Positions 8,353-16,914 of a stretch of 42,553 bases of DNA are shown one piece after another. The DNA is taken from the NCBI GenBank assembly GCA_964549765.1, contig CAZJWR010000031.1, positions 1 through 42,553 on the forward strand, given 5' to 3'. The first letter of the stretch is position 1; the number at the start of each line of letters is the position of its first letter. Both the position numbers and the translations under genes were made by a program. The notes below the pieces were generated by a model. That model saw only the letters and a program-made list of their open reading frames with translations. It did no database searches and had not been told where the DNA came from. Source of the DNA: CAZJWR01 sp964549765 (GTDB lineage Bacteria > Zixibacteria > MSB-5A5 > GN15 > JAAZOE01).

Positions 8353-8712
8353 TCAGCCGACGACTTGCTTGAGCAGATCCTCGATATCAGACATCTTGAA
8401 CGGCTTGTTCAAGAAACCGTCGGCGAGGCTGGACAGCAGGTTGTTGCCTTCTTCGTCCAGGGCATAGCCGGAGATCACGACTACGGGAAGCCCGGGCTTT
8501 ATTTTCTTGATTCTCTGCAGAAGATCGAGACCCGACATTTTGGGCATGCGCATATCGGTTATGACGAGGCTGATCTCGTTCTGCTCGACCATTTCGATGG
8601 CTTCGAGTCCGTCGTTGGCGCGGACGGATTCGTAGTCGAACACCTCCAGCATCTCCGACAGGAGGGAAGACATATTGGGATTGTCGTCAACGATGAGGAT
8701 TTTACCGTTCAT
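8353..8712 (-). CDS. Single-domain response regulator (CheY-like receiver)
   Basis: A 119-aa stand-alone receiver domain. The acidic pocket D9-D10, the phospho-acceptor D53 (VITDMRMP), Ser81 (VVISGY) and Lys103 (LNKPF) are all present, so it should be phosphorylated normally. No output domain is fused to it. The gene is monocistronic: hflX lies 49 bp upstream on the same strand and a terminator follows. No cognate kinase is adjacent; the one at 35440-36792 has its own regulator. The target is therefore unknown. Confidence 0.93.
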   Translation of the reverse strand: MNGKILIVDDNPNMSSLLSEMLEVFDYESVRANDGLEAIEMVEQNEISLVITDMRMPKMSGLDLLQRIKKIKPGLPVVVISGYALDEEGNNLLSSLADGFLNKPFKMSDIEDLLKQVVG

Positions 8713-8761
8713 GCAATTAATCCTTTATCATTAAACGATATCGGCATGGAAAAGACATTTA

Positions 8762-9859
8762 TTAAGAATTATTTTTGCCAAACCGGGAAAGAATCTCCGC
8801 CTTGAGCCGGCTGAGGCCGGTGTTTTTGAGCGCCGAGAGGGGAACGGCGCCATTGGCCGATGGCGGCGGCACAAAATCATCATCCAATAAGTCTATTTTG
8901 TTATAAATCGTCAGCCGGGGAACGTCGCCGGCGCCGATTTCCCGGAGCACCTTTTCGACGACGCCGATTTTGCGGTTGCGGTAGGGATCGGAGGCGTCGA
9001 GGACTATTAGAATCAAATCGGCAAGATTGACCTCTTCCAGCGTGGATTTGAACGACGCTACCAGTTGTGGTGGCAGCTTTTCGATAAATCCGACCGTATC
9101 GGTGACGACGATCGTCTGCGGATAACCGGAACCGACCAGGCGGGTGGTCGAATCGAGCGTCGAAAACAGTTGATCAGCCTCGTGGACGTCGGAACGGGTG
9201 AGGCGGTTGAACAGGGTCGATTTGCCGGCGTTGGTGTAGCCGACCAGCGTTATTTTATGAAATTTCGAACGCGTCTTGCGTTGAATCTGCCGCTGTTTTT
9301 CGACTTTCAGCAATTTCTGCTTGAGGATCGCGATTTTTTGCCCGACCCGGCGGCGGTCGACCTCGAGCTGTGTTTCGCCGGGACCCTTGGTGCCGATTCC
9401 GCCGCGCTGGCGGGAAAAATGCTCCCACAGGCCGGTCAGGCGGGGCAGGAGATACTCCATCTGGGCCAGTTCCACCTGAAGACGCGCCTCGGCGGTGCGG
9501 GCGTGCATGGCGAAAATATCGAGGATCAGCATGGGGCGGTCGATGACGCGGATGTCGAGTTCGCGGCTGAGATTTCGCAGTTGAATGGCGGCCAGGGTTT
9601 CGTCGAAGACGACCAGATCGGCCTTGAGGTCGACGACGGCCTGCTTGATCCGCTCGACCAGACCGCGCCCGATGAAATAAGCGCTGCTCGGGGCATCGCG
9701 GTGCTGGAGAAAACGCGCGATTTCGACCCCGCCGGCAGTATCGGTCAGGCGGGCCAGTTCGTCGAGGCTGTATTCGGCTTCACCTTTGTCGGTGTTGCCG
9801 AGCGCCGTGCCGACCAGGATGGCCCGCTCAGCTGTTTTGACCTTGTCCGTTTCGTACAT
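8762..9859 (-). CDS. hflX: GTPase HflX
   Basis: A 365-aa ribosome-associated GTPase. The N-terminal HflX domain (about 1-160) contains SSAYFIGRGLVERIKQ and VVFDETLAAIQLRNL. The glycine-rich linker RQRGGIGTKGPGETQLEVDR (about 155-175) is a family signature. The G domain has G1 GYTNAGKSTLFN, G3 DTVGFI, G4 NKID and G5 SALKNTG. HflX splits stalled or hibernating 70S ribosomes during stress. ATG at 9859 is used; no strong Shine-Dalgarno sequence is visible, and the open frame upstream has no family similarity. The length is at the short end of the family, lacking a C-terminal extension. Confidence 0.95.
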   Translation of the reverse strand: MYETDKVKTAERAILVGTALGNTDKGEAEYSLDELARLTDTAGGVEIARFLQHRDAPSSAYFIGRGLVERIKQAVVDLKADLVVFDETLAAIQLRNLSRELDIRVIDRPMLILDIFAMHARTAEARLQVELAQMEYLLPRLTGLWEHFSRQRGGIGTKGPGETQLEVDRRRVGQKIAILKQKLLKVEKQRQIQRKTRSKFHKITLVGYTNAGKSTLFNRLTRSDVHEADQLFSTLDSTTRLVGSGYPQTIVVTDTVGFIEKLPPQLVASFKSTLEEVNLADLILIVLDASDPYRNRKIGVVEKVLREIGAGDVPRLTIYNKIDLLDDDFVPPPSANGAVPLSALKNTGLSRLKAEILSRFGKNNS

Positions 9860-10722
9860 TCGCACTTGTTCTACGCATAATATACTACGATTTTGCGCGT
9901 TTGCCGCCGCAAATTTTCGGCCGCAGGTCGCGCTGTGAAAAGTTATCCACATCCTAATTCGTGAAAATCCCCGGTTACCTCAAGGGATGCACTGGCTTAC
10001 AGCAAAATGGGTTCGTTTGTTCATTTTTACCTTTTTTGCTACCGCCTTCTTGTATTGCAATGACTTGCGAAAGCGCCAGTGGAAAGAGTCGGCGGCTTCT
10101 GCCATGCTCTACAAGTCCGTCTATAAAACGGCCCCGCACGACAAACTGTATCGATTCGCTGCAAATTTGAAAGGGTCAGTGCGCCGGTTTGCACATCGGC
10201 AGGCTGTTAGTAGGAGGACACTGATCCCACAGCGAAGTTGTGGGGCACCCGGGTATGATTTGTGATATAAACGTCAGAGCAAGCAGCCAGATCATTTCAT
10301 TGAAATAACCGTAGTAGTACAATCAAAGAAACTCACCCGTTGGGTGGAGTACCTTGTTCCGTAGCCATTGTCAGGGTAGAATGTCGGGAGCATGGAAATC
10401 CCGACCTGCGATCCGACGGGAAGCGGACATGCAGACGCCGAAGGCGGACGTCTGACGCTCACGAGACGGCGTATTTTGACATGTATCCACCTGTCCCATA
10501 ACAGACTATGGGGTACCTGCTGCCGATAATTACTATATCAAAGATAATTTTTCACCATTATTCAAAATCCCCCGTATTATTCATTGTGAATATGCCCCTT
10601 CAGTTACGATCGGACATTATCCACCGGGCCGACCGATGCCTGATTTAGCCTCGGGTTATCAGCCGGCTGACGGAAAGATGACGACTATGGAGTTGCAACC
10701 TGATTTCTGAAGGAGAAAGATC
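9860..10722. other. Long intergenic region with repeats
   Basis: About 860 bp without a credible gene. It holds a perfect DnaA-box nonamer TTATCCACA (9943-9951), one copy of the ~130-bp dispersed repeat (10120-10253), an inverted repeat GTCGGGA / TCCCGAC (10383-10405), an imperfect hairpin with arms CAGAC / GTCTG (10432-10454) and CCCAT / ATGGG near 10500. The 10530-10580 stretch is AT-rich and may hold the promoter of the NTF2-like gene. Short open frames here look like repeat translation. Confidence 0.6.
10120..10253 (+). repeat. Dispersed ~130-bp repeat, copy A
   Basis: Shares with three other places in the window the ordered blocks GGCCCCGC-CGACAAACTG, ATCGATTCGCTGCAAATTT, TTTGCACAT and the terminal hairpin CCCACAGC...TTGTGGGGCACCCGG. 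Copies are at 29724-29855 (+), 32345-32450 (-) and 32451-32586 (-). It codes for nothing recognisable and has no transposase, so it looks like a MITE or REP-type non-autonomous repeat. Confidence 0.75.
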
Positions 10723-11154
10723 ATGTCGGAAGAAAACAACGTCCGCAAGGCCTCGGAGCGGTTCTATACCGCGTTGAACAGCATGCTCAACGGCGACGCC
10801 GATCCGCTGGCGAAAATATGGTCGCACGCGAAAACCGTCACGACCATGCACCCCATAGGCGGCCTGCAGACCGGATGGGACGGCGTTCGTGAATCATTCG
10901 AGCAGGTAGCCGGTCTCGCTTCGGGCGGGAACGTTCAGCTTCGTGACCAGACGATTCGTGTTGTCGGCGATATGGCCTACGAAGTGGGCAATGAGCAGGG
11001 TCAGGTCACGCTGGCCGGCGAGAAGGCCCCGATCGAACATCGCGTCACCAATATCTATTGCCGGGAAAGCGGCGACTGGAAAGTGGTCCATCACCACACC
11101 GATATCTCACCGGCGATGGTGGAGATTCTCAACCGCGTCCACGCTAAAGCGTAA
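10723..11154 (+). CDS. NTF2/SnoaL-like small protein
   Basis: A 143-aa cytoplasmic protein of the NTF2-like (SnoaL/DUF4440) fold. The pattern is an N-terminal helix pair (VRKASERFYTALNSMLNGDA), a pocket segment with VTTMHPIGGLQTGWDGVRES and C-terminal strands RVTNIYCRESGDWKVVHHH. The WKVVHHHTD motif is the usual end of the domain. The fold is used by many unrelated enzymes and binding proteins, so the reaction cannot be named. ATG at 10723 has AAGGAG upstream. The gene is followed after 157 bp by the AhpD-like gene on the same strand, so the two may be co-expressed in stress. Confidence 0.83.
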   Translation: MSEENNVRKASERFYTALNSMLNGDADPLAKIWSHAKTVTTMHPIGGLQTGWDGVRESFEQVAGLASGGNVQLRDQTIRVVGDMAYEVGNEQGQVTLAGEKAPIEHRVTNIYCRESGDWKVVHHHTDISPAMVEILNRVHAKA

Positions 11155-11311
11155 ACAGTTCATTGCTTTATTCAATCCCGGGCGGCGTTTGACGGCGCCG
11201 GCCCGGGTCGACAACTGTCTGTAACGCCCAGGGATATACGGGCGACAATTTCTCGTCTCTGATTATCAGGCGTTAGTGCGATTGTGCCCTGCATCCGGAA
11301 AGGAATTACCG

Positions 11312-11887
11312 ATGCCGAACATCTCGACAATTGTGCCGGAAAAGGTCAAAGGCATTCGCAGACTGTTTTTCGGGTGGGTACGCCGGCAATATGGCGGCGT
11401 CGTGCCCGGCGTGTTTCAGGTTCTTGCGGTCGATCTCAAAGTCGCGCGGCCGGCCGGCTCCCTGTATCGCTACCTTCACCTGCGCCAGACACCATCTTTC
11501 ACCCGCCTCCAACGCGAGATGGTGGCGACGGTCGTCAACGGCAAGATCGGCGGGGCGCCGTGAATAGGGCTCCACACGGCGGCGGTTCGCCGCCTTACCG
11601 GGGATGAGCACCTCGATTTCGAATTCGCCACAACGTGGTCCAGGTACGATTTGGATGATAAGACTCATGCCCTGCTTGGCTACGCCAGCAAACTTACGGA
11701 ATCGCCGAGCTTCGTGGGCGAGGACGATATCGAGAAGTTGAAACAGGCCGGCTGGGGGGAAAGCGATATCTGGGAAATAACCGCGCTGGTTTCCTTCTTC
11801 AATTTTAGCGGCCGCATGGAAGCCGCTTCGGGCCTGCCTCCGGACGTGATCCCGGAGAAGGCAAAATTCGCCGAAGCGAGGGCGTAG
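11312..11887 (+). CDS. AhpD-like peroxidase-related protein with in-frame TGA (selenoprotein candidate or pseudogene)
   Basis: Read through one TGA (codon 84, 11561-11563), this frame gives a 191-aa protein of normal length for the carboxymuconolactone-decarboxylase/AhpD 'peroxidase-related' family. The N-terminal part has VRRQYGGVVPGVFQVL and RLQREMVATVV. The part after the TGA has HTAAVRRLTGDE, DDKTHALLGYASKLT and EDDIEKLKQAGWGESDIWEI, all family hallmarks and all in the same frame. The TGA falls where the second cysteine of the active-site C-x2-C...H motif belongs; the first cysteine position is Gly (GAP-TGA-IGLH). ATG 11312 has AAAGGAA upstream. A GC hairpin starts 14 nt after the TGA. 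It is either a selenocysteine protein or a gene inactivated by a point mutation. Confidence 0.6.
11578..11594 (+). promoter_or_regulatory. Hairpin downstream of in-frame TGA, possible bacterial SECIS
   Basis: GGCGGCG-GTT-CGCCGCC forms seven G-C pairs with a 3-nt loop starting with G. The loop begins 21 nt after the TGA, within the spacing bacterial SECIS elements use. It also encodes the conserved Ala-Ala-Val-Arg-Arg run, so it could be a by-product of GC-rich codons. Confidence 0.3.
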
Positions 11888-11985
11888 ATACCGTTTTTAC
11901 TGTTCCGCCGGTTCCTAATCCGCCATTGGCCCGCCGTGGCGGGTGAGCTGGCGGGACTGAAAATATTGTCGCTCGATTATCTGAG

Positions 11986-12741
11986 CTATTTTTCGGCCAC
12001 GATAAAGACGCGGCCCTCGTTTTCGGGATCGGGGATCGGCGTTTTCAGATCATCGATTCGTGCGAAATGGACGTTCTTCCAGCCGATATCATGCAGCGCC
12101 TTTTTCACATCATCCATGACATACACGGAATTGAACACGATTTCATGGAACCGTTCGTATAACCCCTCCGGCGTCCGGATGAAACCGCTGAATTTTGTCC
12201 AGGCCTTGTTGCTGTGCCCATCGTAGAAGCCGTGGGTGATGATTATCACATCATCGCTTCTGTCATCGACGCGCATAACATTCCAATTATTCAACCCGGC
12301 CCGCGTGTTGAGGTCGAAGACGAAGACGCCGTCGCAGACGGCATGGACACATGCGAAGCAATTCTTGAGGGCCTGCATGTTGTCGAGATGATTGAGCGAA
12401 TCGTAGACGGATACGATCAGGCCGAACCGTTCATCGAGGGTAAAATCGCTGGCATCGCCCTGTACGAACTTGGCCTGACCGGAGTCAATGAATTTGCGCG
12501 TGTTTTCTTTGGCGTAGCCGAGCATATGTTCGGACAGATCAAGCCCGGTGACGGGGTAGCCCTTTTCAAGAAATTGCACCGCCAGATGCCCCGCCCCACA
12601 GCACAGATCGAGGATGGGTTTATTTGTCTGTCCCATCGGCGTCGATGCATAATAATCGATAATCTTGGGGCCGACTTGCCGCGCAAACCCGCCCCATTTC
12701 AAATTATATACTCTTGCGAACCCCTGTCCATATCCCTGCAT
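11986..12741 (-). CDS. Class I SAM-dependent methyltransferase
   Basis: A 251-aa Rossmann-fold methyltransferase. Motif I is ILDLCCGAGHLAVQF (about 45-60), followed by GYPVTGLDLSEHML with the acidic ribose-binding residue, KFVQGDASDF and the motif IV region GLIVSVYDSLNHL. The C-terminal half (GFYDGHSNKAWTKFSGFIRT) is typical of small-molecule methyltransferases of the Methyltransf_25/11 type. ATG at 12741 has AGGAG 8 nt upstream and is preferred over the upstream GTG. The substrate is unknown. The gene is convergent with the AhpD-like gene and lies behind recR with a hairpin between them. Confidence 0.88.
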   Translation of the reverse strand: MQGYGQGFARVYNLKWGGFARQVGPKIIDYYASTPMGQTNKPILDLCCGAGHLAVQFLEKGYPVTGLDLSEHMLGYAKENTRKFIDSGQAKFVQGDASDFTLDERFGLIVSVYDSLNHLDNMQALKNCFACVHAVCDGVFVFDLNTRAGLNNWNVMRVDDRSDDVIIITHGFYDGHSNKAWTKFSGFIRTPEGLYERFHEIVFNSVYVMDDVKKALHDIGWKNVHFARIDDLKTPIPDPENEGRVFIVAEK

Positions 12742-12786
12742 TTGACTCGCTCCTGTCTGAATTCGGCCTCGATCGGCCACTATATT

Positions 12787-12837
12787 GAAAAGGTAAAATA
12801 AGCCCGCATGTGGGCGGCAGATGTCCTCATCTGCCGC
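12787..12837 (-). terminator. Hairpin terminator region after recR
   Basis: A perfect 10-bp stem (GCGGCAGATG / CATCTGCCGC, 4-nt loop, 12814-12837) lies 12 nt past the recR stop. On the minus strand it is followed by a second weaker GCCC/GGGC hairpin and a T-rich tail (complement of 12787-12800). It probably ends the dnaX-ybaB-recR transcript. Confidence 0.5.
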
Positions 12838-12849
12838 TTATGCACGATC

Positions 12850-13449
12850 CTACTTTATCTCCTGCCTTCCCTGCAATGCGCGCGTGATCGTCACGCCGTC
12901 GGCGTATTCCAAATCGCCGCCGACGGGGAGGCCGCGAGCGATGCGCGTGACTTTCACACCGAATGGAGATATCAGCTTCTTGAGGTACATGGCGGTGGCC
13001 TCGCCCTCGACGTCGGGATTGGTGGCGATGATGACTTCCTTCACCGAACCATCGAGGCGAGCCAATAACTGCTTGATATTGAGATCGTCCGGGCCGATGC
13101 CGTCCAGCGGCGACAAGCGTCCGCCGAGCACGTGATACAGCGGATTGAATTCCTCGGCCTTTTCCAGCGCCACGATGTCGCTGGCCTCCTCGACGACACA
13201 GATCATCGACCGGTCGCGCGATTCATCGTTGCAGACGGCGCAGGGATCGGTTTCGGAAATATTGGCGCAAACCGAACACGTCCCGACCTTTTCCTTGACG
13301 GCCAGTATCGCCTCGGCCAGATCGCGTGCCTCCTCCGCGCTCATCTTGAGGATATGAAAGGCCAGCCGCCCGGCCGTCTTGCGCCCGACGCCGGGAAGCC
13401 GCGATAGGAGCGTTACGAGCTTTCCCAGCGATTCCGACGATTGATACAT
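12850..13449 (-). CDS. recR: Recombination protein RecR
   Basis: A 199-aa RecR of standard length. Visible are the N-terminal helix-hairpin-helix (SRLPGVGRKTAGRLAFHIL), the four-cysteine zinc finger (CSVCANISETDPCAVC, about 57-72), the Toprim domain starting MICVVEEASDIVALE and the C-terminal LPVGGDLEYADGVTITRAL. It acts with RecO and RecF to load RecA on gapped DNA. The start codon lies 2 nt after the ybaB stop, so both belong to the dnaX operon, an arrangement conserved in many bacteria. Confidence 0.98.
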   Translation of the reverse strand: MYQSSESLGKLVTLLSRLPGVGRKTAGRLAFHILKMSAEEARDLAEAILAVKEKVGTCSVCANISETDPCAVCNDESRDRSMICVVEEASDIVALEKAEEFNPLYHVLGGRLSPLDGIGPDDLNIKQLLARLDGSVKEVIIATNPDVEGEATAMYLKKLISPFGVKVTRIARGLPVGGDLEYADGVTITRALQGRQEIK

Positions 13450-13451
13450 AT

Positions 13452-13775
13452 CTAAAACGGCAGCTTGAGGCCGGGGATATTCAGCCCGCCGGTCAGCGAT
13501 CCCATCGACTGCGCCTGCAGTTCGGCGGCTTTTTCGCGGGCCTGATTGACGGCGGACACGACCAGTTCTTCGAGCATCTCGACGTCGTCGGGGTTGACGA
13601 CCTCTTTTTCTATTTTAATCTCGATGATCTCCTGATTGCCGTTGGCAATGGCCTTGACCATGCCGCCGCCGGCCGACCCCTCGACCCGTTCCTCGGCGAG
13701 CTGCTGCTGGATTTCCTCCATCTTTTGCTGCATTTTGGCGACCTGTTTCATCATGTCGCCCATTCCCTTCGGCAT
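13452..13775 (-). CDS. ybaB: YbaB/EbfC nucleoid-associated protein
   Basis: A 107-aa YbaB/EbfC-family DNA-binding protein. The N-terminal helix MGDMMKQVAKMQQKMEEIQQ, the strand core VKAIANGNQEIIEIKIEKEV and the C-terminal helix VSAVNQAREKAAELQAQSM match the family. It forms dimers that bind DNA non-specifically. It lies between dnaX (17 bp gap) and recR (2 bp gap), the conserved position of the gene. Confidence 0.96.
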   Translation of the reverse strand: MPKGMGDMMKQVAKMQQKMEEIQQQLAEERVEGSAGGGMVKAIANGNQEIIEIKIEKEVVNPDDVEMLEELVVSAVNQAREKAAELQAQSMGSLTGGLNIPGLKLPF

Positions 13776-13792
13776 AACGTCCTCCTGTATGG

Positions 13793-15502
13793 TTATTCTT
13801 CTATTTTTCGTCGTCCGATAATTTCGCCGTCGATCTGTTCCAGCATCTTTTTCAGATCGGGATCGTTCTTAAGGAGATCGTCGGCGTCGACCTGTTCTAT
13901 TTCGCGGCGCGGCTGCCGTTTGGGCGGTTCCGGCGCCGGCGTGGAATCGAGTTCGAATTCGATCCGCACGGTCGTTTTGTAAAATTCGCGCAGGGTGTCT
14001 TCGATCAATGTCTTCGATTCCGGCTTTTCGACCACCTGCTTGTTGGTTTCGTAACTGTTACGGAAGGCCACGAGAATCTTGTTGTTCTCGACCGACCGCA
14101 CCTCGCCCATGGACAACAGCGACGCCAGCATCTGTTTGCGCCGTTTGAGCGTCTCGAGGAATTTGGGCCAGCTCATCTGGACTCGGGGAAGATTAAGCGG
14201 TTTGCCGGTATCAAAACTCATGTCGGGCTGGTCGGTCAGCGGGGCATCGGTCGGCGGAATATCGGGAGGCGGCGCCGATGATGACCGCTTTGATTGGGAT
14301 ACGCCGGGATGAGGTTTGAGATCGCCGAATAATGTTCCCGACTGTGGGTTCGGCGATGATCGCGGAGCCGATAAACGGTTGAGCCGTTCGATGACTTCCT
14401 GCAGAGTGATGCTCGATTCCATCCGGGCCAGGCGGACAAGCGTAATTTCGAGAAACAGCCGCTCGTCGTAGCCTTTTTTCAGTTCGCCCAAAAATTCGGA
14501 AAGGATGTGAATCATGCGCAGGATGTCGGCTTCGGTGAAGAAGGCCGCCAGCCGGACCAGATCGTCTTTCTCGCTCGATGACACTTCCAGGAACAAATCG
14601 GGATCGGAGGCGGATTTTTGCACCAGCAAGTTGCGGAGGTAGTCGATAAAGTCGTTGGCGAATTCCTCGATGCCCGCCCCGGAGCTGAACAAATCACGCA
14701 CCAGTTCGAAGACCGGTTCGGTTTTTCCGGTGGCGATGATTTCCAGCAGGCGGGCGAACAGAGCGCGGTCGACGATGCCCAGAGTCGACGCGGTCAGTTC
14801 GGCGGTGATTTTGTCGTCGGCGATAGCAATCATTTGGTCCAACAACGAAAGCGAATCGCGCACCGAACCTTCAGCTTTGCGCGCCATCAAGAATAACGCG
14901 TCGGCGTCGGCGGTGACCTTTTCGAGTTCGGCCAGCTTGGCGAGATGATCGGCGATGGCTGTTGTCGGCACGCGGCGGAAATCGTAACGCTGGGTGCGCG
15001 AAAGGATCGTCTGCGGGACCTTGTGCGGTTCGGTGGTCGCGAAAATAAACACGGCGTGTTCGGGCGGCTCTTCGAGTGTTTTCAACAGCGCATCGAACGC
15101 CGATCCCGACAGGCGGTGAACTTCGTCGATGATATACACCCGTTTCTTTCCCGTCGTCGGCAGGTAGCGAATGTTTTCCCTCAGGGTGCGAACGTCGTCC
15201 ACGCCGGTGTTGGAGGCGGCGTCGATTTCGAGAACATCGAGCGACGATCCGGCGGTGATTTCTTTGCAGATGGGGCATTTGTTGCACGGCGTCGGGGTGG
15301 GGCCTTCGACGCAGTTGAGCGCCTTGGCCAGAATACGCGCGGTGGTGGTTTTGCCGGTGCCGCGCGGCCCGGTAAACAGGTAGCCGTGGGCGACTCGTCC
15401 CGTCGCCACCGCTCGCGCCAGGGTTTTGGTGATATGATCTTGAGCGATGACGTCCTCGAAGACGAGGGGTCGATATTTGAGCGCCAGAACCTGGTATGCC
15501 AT
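13793..15502 (-). CDS. dnaX: DNA polymerase III subunit gamma/tau
   Basis: A 569-aa clamp-loader ATPase. Walker A is GPRGTGKTTTA (about 45-55), the zinc-binding loop is C-x8-C-x2-C-x2-C (CNKCPIC), Walker B is VYIIDEVHRLS, and sensor 1 is FATTEPHK followed by SRTQRYDFRR. Domain III follows (about 225-370) with LLEIIATGKTEPVFELVRDL, then a proline-rich linker (about 380-430) and a short C-terminal domain typical of tau in non-enterobacteria. It drives loading of the beta clamp at the replisome. First gene of dnaX-ybaB-recR, with the SRP RNA gene immediately upstream. Confidence 0.97.
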   Translation of the reverse strand: MAYQVLALKYRPLVFEDVIAQDHITKTLARAVATGRVAHGYLFTGPRGTGKTTTARILAKALNCVEGPTPTPCNKCPICKEITAGSSLDVLEIDAASNTGVDDVRTLRENIRYLPTTGKKRVYIIDEVHRLSGSAFDALLKTLEEPPEHAVFIFATTEPHKVPQTILSRTQRYDFRRVPTTAIADHLAKLAELEKVTADADALFLMARKAEGSVRDSLSLLDQMIAIADDKITAELTASTLGIVDRALFARLLEIIATGKTEPVFELVRDLFSSGAGIEEFANDFIDYLRNLLVQKSASDPDLFLEVSSSEKDDLVRLAAFFTEADILRMIHILSEFLGELKKGYDERLFLEITLVRLARMESSITLQEVIERLNRLSAPRSSPNPQSGTLFGDLKPHPGVSQSKRSSSAPPPDIPPTDAPLTDQPDMSFDTGKPLNLPRVQMSWPKFLETLKRRKQMLASLLSMGEVRSVENNKILVAFRNSYETNKQVVEKPESKTLIEDTLREFYKTTVRIEFELDSTPAPEPPKRQPRREIEQVDADDLLKNDPDLKKMLEQIDGEIIGRRKIEE

Positions 15503-15536
15503 AACAAATACACCGGCCGGTTAGATGGTTGCGCCG

Positions 15537-15666
15537 ACACCGGTCAGCCCGAGACCAGGCGTAAACCGTATCACACCGCTGCGATTGCCTACCGCTGCTA
15601 CCTTCCGGTCCTGACGGGGTTCGGCAGACAGCTGTTGTACGGGACCCGGTTCAGACTGACCGATGT
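15537..15666 (-). ncRNA. ffs: Signal recognition particle RNA (4.5S-type)
   Basis: The minus strand carries the universal SRP RNA helix-8 core: CCCCGTCAGGACCGGAAGG followed by TAGCAGCGGTAGG, containing the GGAA tetraloop and the Ffh-binding symmetric loop. The 5' end ACATCGGTCAG (15666-15656) pairs with the 3' end CTGACCGGTGT (15547-15537), which sets the limits at about 130 nt. It lies just upstream of dnaX, a common arrangement. The exact ends are approximate. Confidence 0.88.
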
Positions 15667-15832
15667 CGAGACAACCGTGCCGGCGCGTCATGCGGGTGTC
15701 GTCCTCATGTTTTACGACCGCCCTCGAACGATTGACGATATTATTGTCGTGCTCATGGTTGTCCCGAGGCGCGTCTGAGGGGGCCGATAACCGGGGAAAA
15801 CCCAGCGTTTCCCCGCGTGCCTAACAAAAAAA

Positions 15833-15905
15833 TGGAGCTGATCGGGATCGAACCGACGACCTGTACGTTGCGAACGTACCGCTCTCCCAACTGAGCTACA
15901 GCCCC
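15833..15905 (-). tRNA. tRNA-Ala(CGC)
   Basis: A 73-nt cloverleaf on the minus strand: acceptor GGGGCTG / CAGCTCC, D-arm AGCTCAGTTGGGAGAGC, anticodon stem-loop GTACG-TTCGCAA-CGTAC with anticodon CGC, and T-arm GTCGGTTCGATCCCGAT, discriminator A. CCA is not encoded. The anticodon reads GCG alanine codons. A run of seven T's follows directly on the minus strand. Confidence 0.95.
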
Positions 15906-15956
15906 ATTTATTACACCTATTTTCAAGTGTCCAATCTATACAAAACTACGGAAAAA

Positions 15957-16847
15957 TCAAGCGGTTTCGAGCACGCTTTTATCACTTTTGACGCGGGACA
16001 ATGCAAGAAAGATTCCAGCGAGGATCAGCGCGCCGCCGATATAGGTCGCCAGCGGCGGGATTTCGGCGAAGATAATCGCCGCGAAAACCGTCGCGCCGAT
16101 CGGTTCGCCCAGAATCGTCACCGCCACCAGATGCGCCCGCACGAATTTCAGCAGATAATTGTAGAGCGTATGTCCGACCAGCGTCGGGATTAGCGCCAGC
16201 AGCAGAAAGCACAGCCAGGTCGTCCCCGAAAAGCCGGTCAGGGGCGATTTCAAAGGAACAGCGATAATCAAAAGCGTTATCGCCGCCAAAGAATAGACGG
16301 GGAATACATAATAGCGATTGCCGAGGTGCTGGCGCACGCGGCGGCCGATCAACAGATACGCTCCCGCGCAGACGGCGCCGATCAGTGCCAGCACATCGCC
16401 CAAAAGATGATCGCCGCCGAGGCGGAAATCGGCCTGCGAGATGATAATCATGCCGACAAACGCCAGGATCATGCCGTAGACGGCTTTGCGGGAAATCCTA
16501 TCCTTCCACGCCAGCGATTCGATTACGGCCACGAAAAACGGCTGGGTGGCGACGATGATAACCGAGTTGGAAATGGTCGTGTATTTCAGAGATGTTATCC
16601 ATGAGGCGAAATGGAGGCCGAGGATGATCCCCGACAGCGCCAGCAGTCGGAGTTCCTTGGCGGGAAGCAGCTGCAGGTGCTTCTTGAGGCCGGGCAGGGA
16701 AAACGGCGCCATCAGGATGGCGGCGAAAAACATGCGGTAGAAGGCCGTCGATATCGGGTCGGCGTCGGCCAGGCGGATGATGATGGCCGCCCAGCTCACC
16801 GCCAGCGTTGCCACGCCGAGGGAGACATATAACAGCGCGCCGCTCAT
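15957..16847 (-). CDS. EamA-family (DMT) transporter
   Basis: A 296-aa integral membrane protein with ten predicted helices formed by two EamA repeats (about 5-140 and 152-285). Typical segments are SWAAIIIRLADADPISTAFY, LGLHFASWITSLKYTTISNS, LALIGAVCAGAYLLIGRRVR and LGEPIGATVFAAIIFAEIPP. The family exports small metabolites such as amino acids or their derivatives. It is divergent from a second EamA gene 67 bp away; the two are different subfamilies, so they are neighbours rather than a recent duplication. The substrate cannot be told. Confidence 0.93.
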   Translation of the reverse strand: MSGALLYVSLGVATLAVSWAAIIIRLADADPISTAFYRMFFAAILMAPFSLPGLKKHLQLLPAKELRLLALSGIILGLHFASWITSLKYTTISNSVIIVATQPFFVAVIESLAWKDRISRKAVYGMILAFVGMIIISQADFRLGGDHLLGDVLALIGAVCAGAYLLIGRRVRQHLGNRYYVFPVYSLAAITLLIIAVPLKSPLTGFSGTTWLCFLLLALIPTLVGHTLYNYLLKFVRAHLVAVTILGEPIGATVFAAIIFAEIPPLATYIGGALILAGIFLALSRVKSDKSVLETA

Positions 16848-16914
16848 GGCGGCATGATATCACTTGCCCCGTCCCCGGTCAACGTATTTATTCTCTGGGA
16901 TATAGGATGCTTTC

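Noticed and set aside
9960..10265. Short plus-strand frames of 69 and 92 codons after hflX
   Set aside because: They overlap repeat copy A and AT-rich spacer and have no family similarity; treated as repeat-derived.
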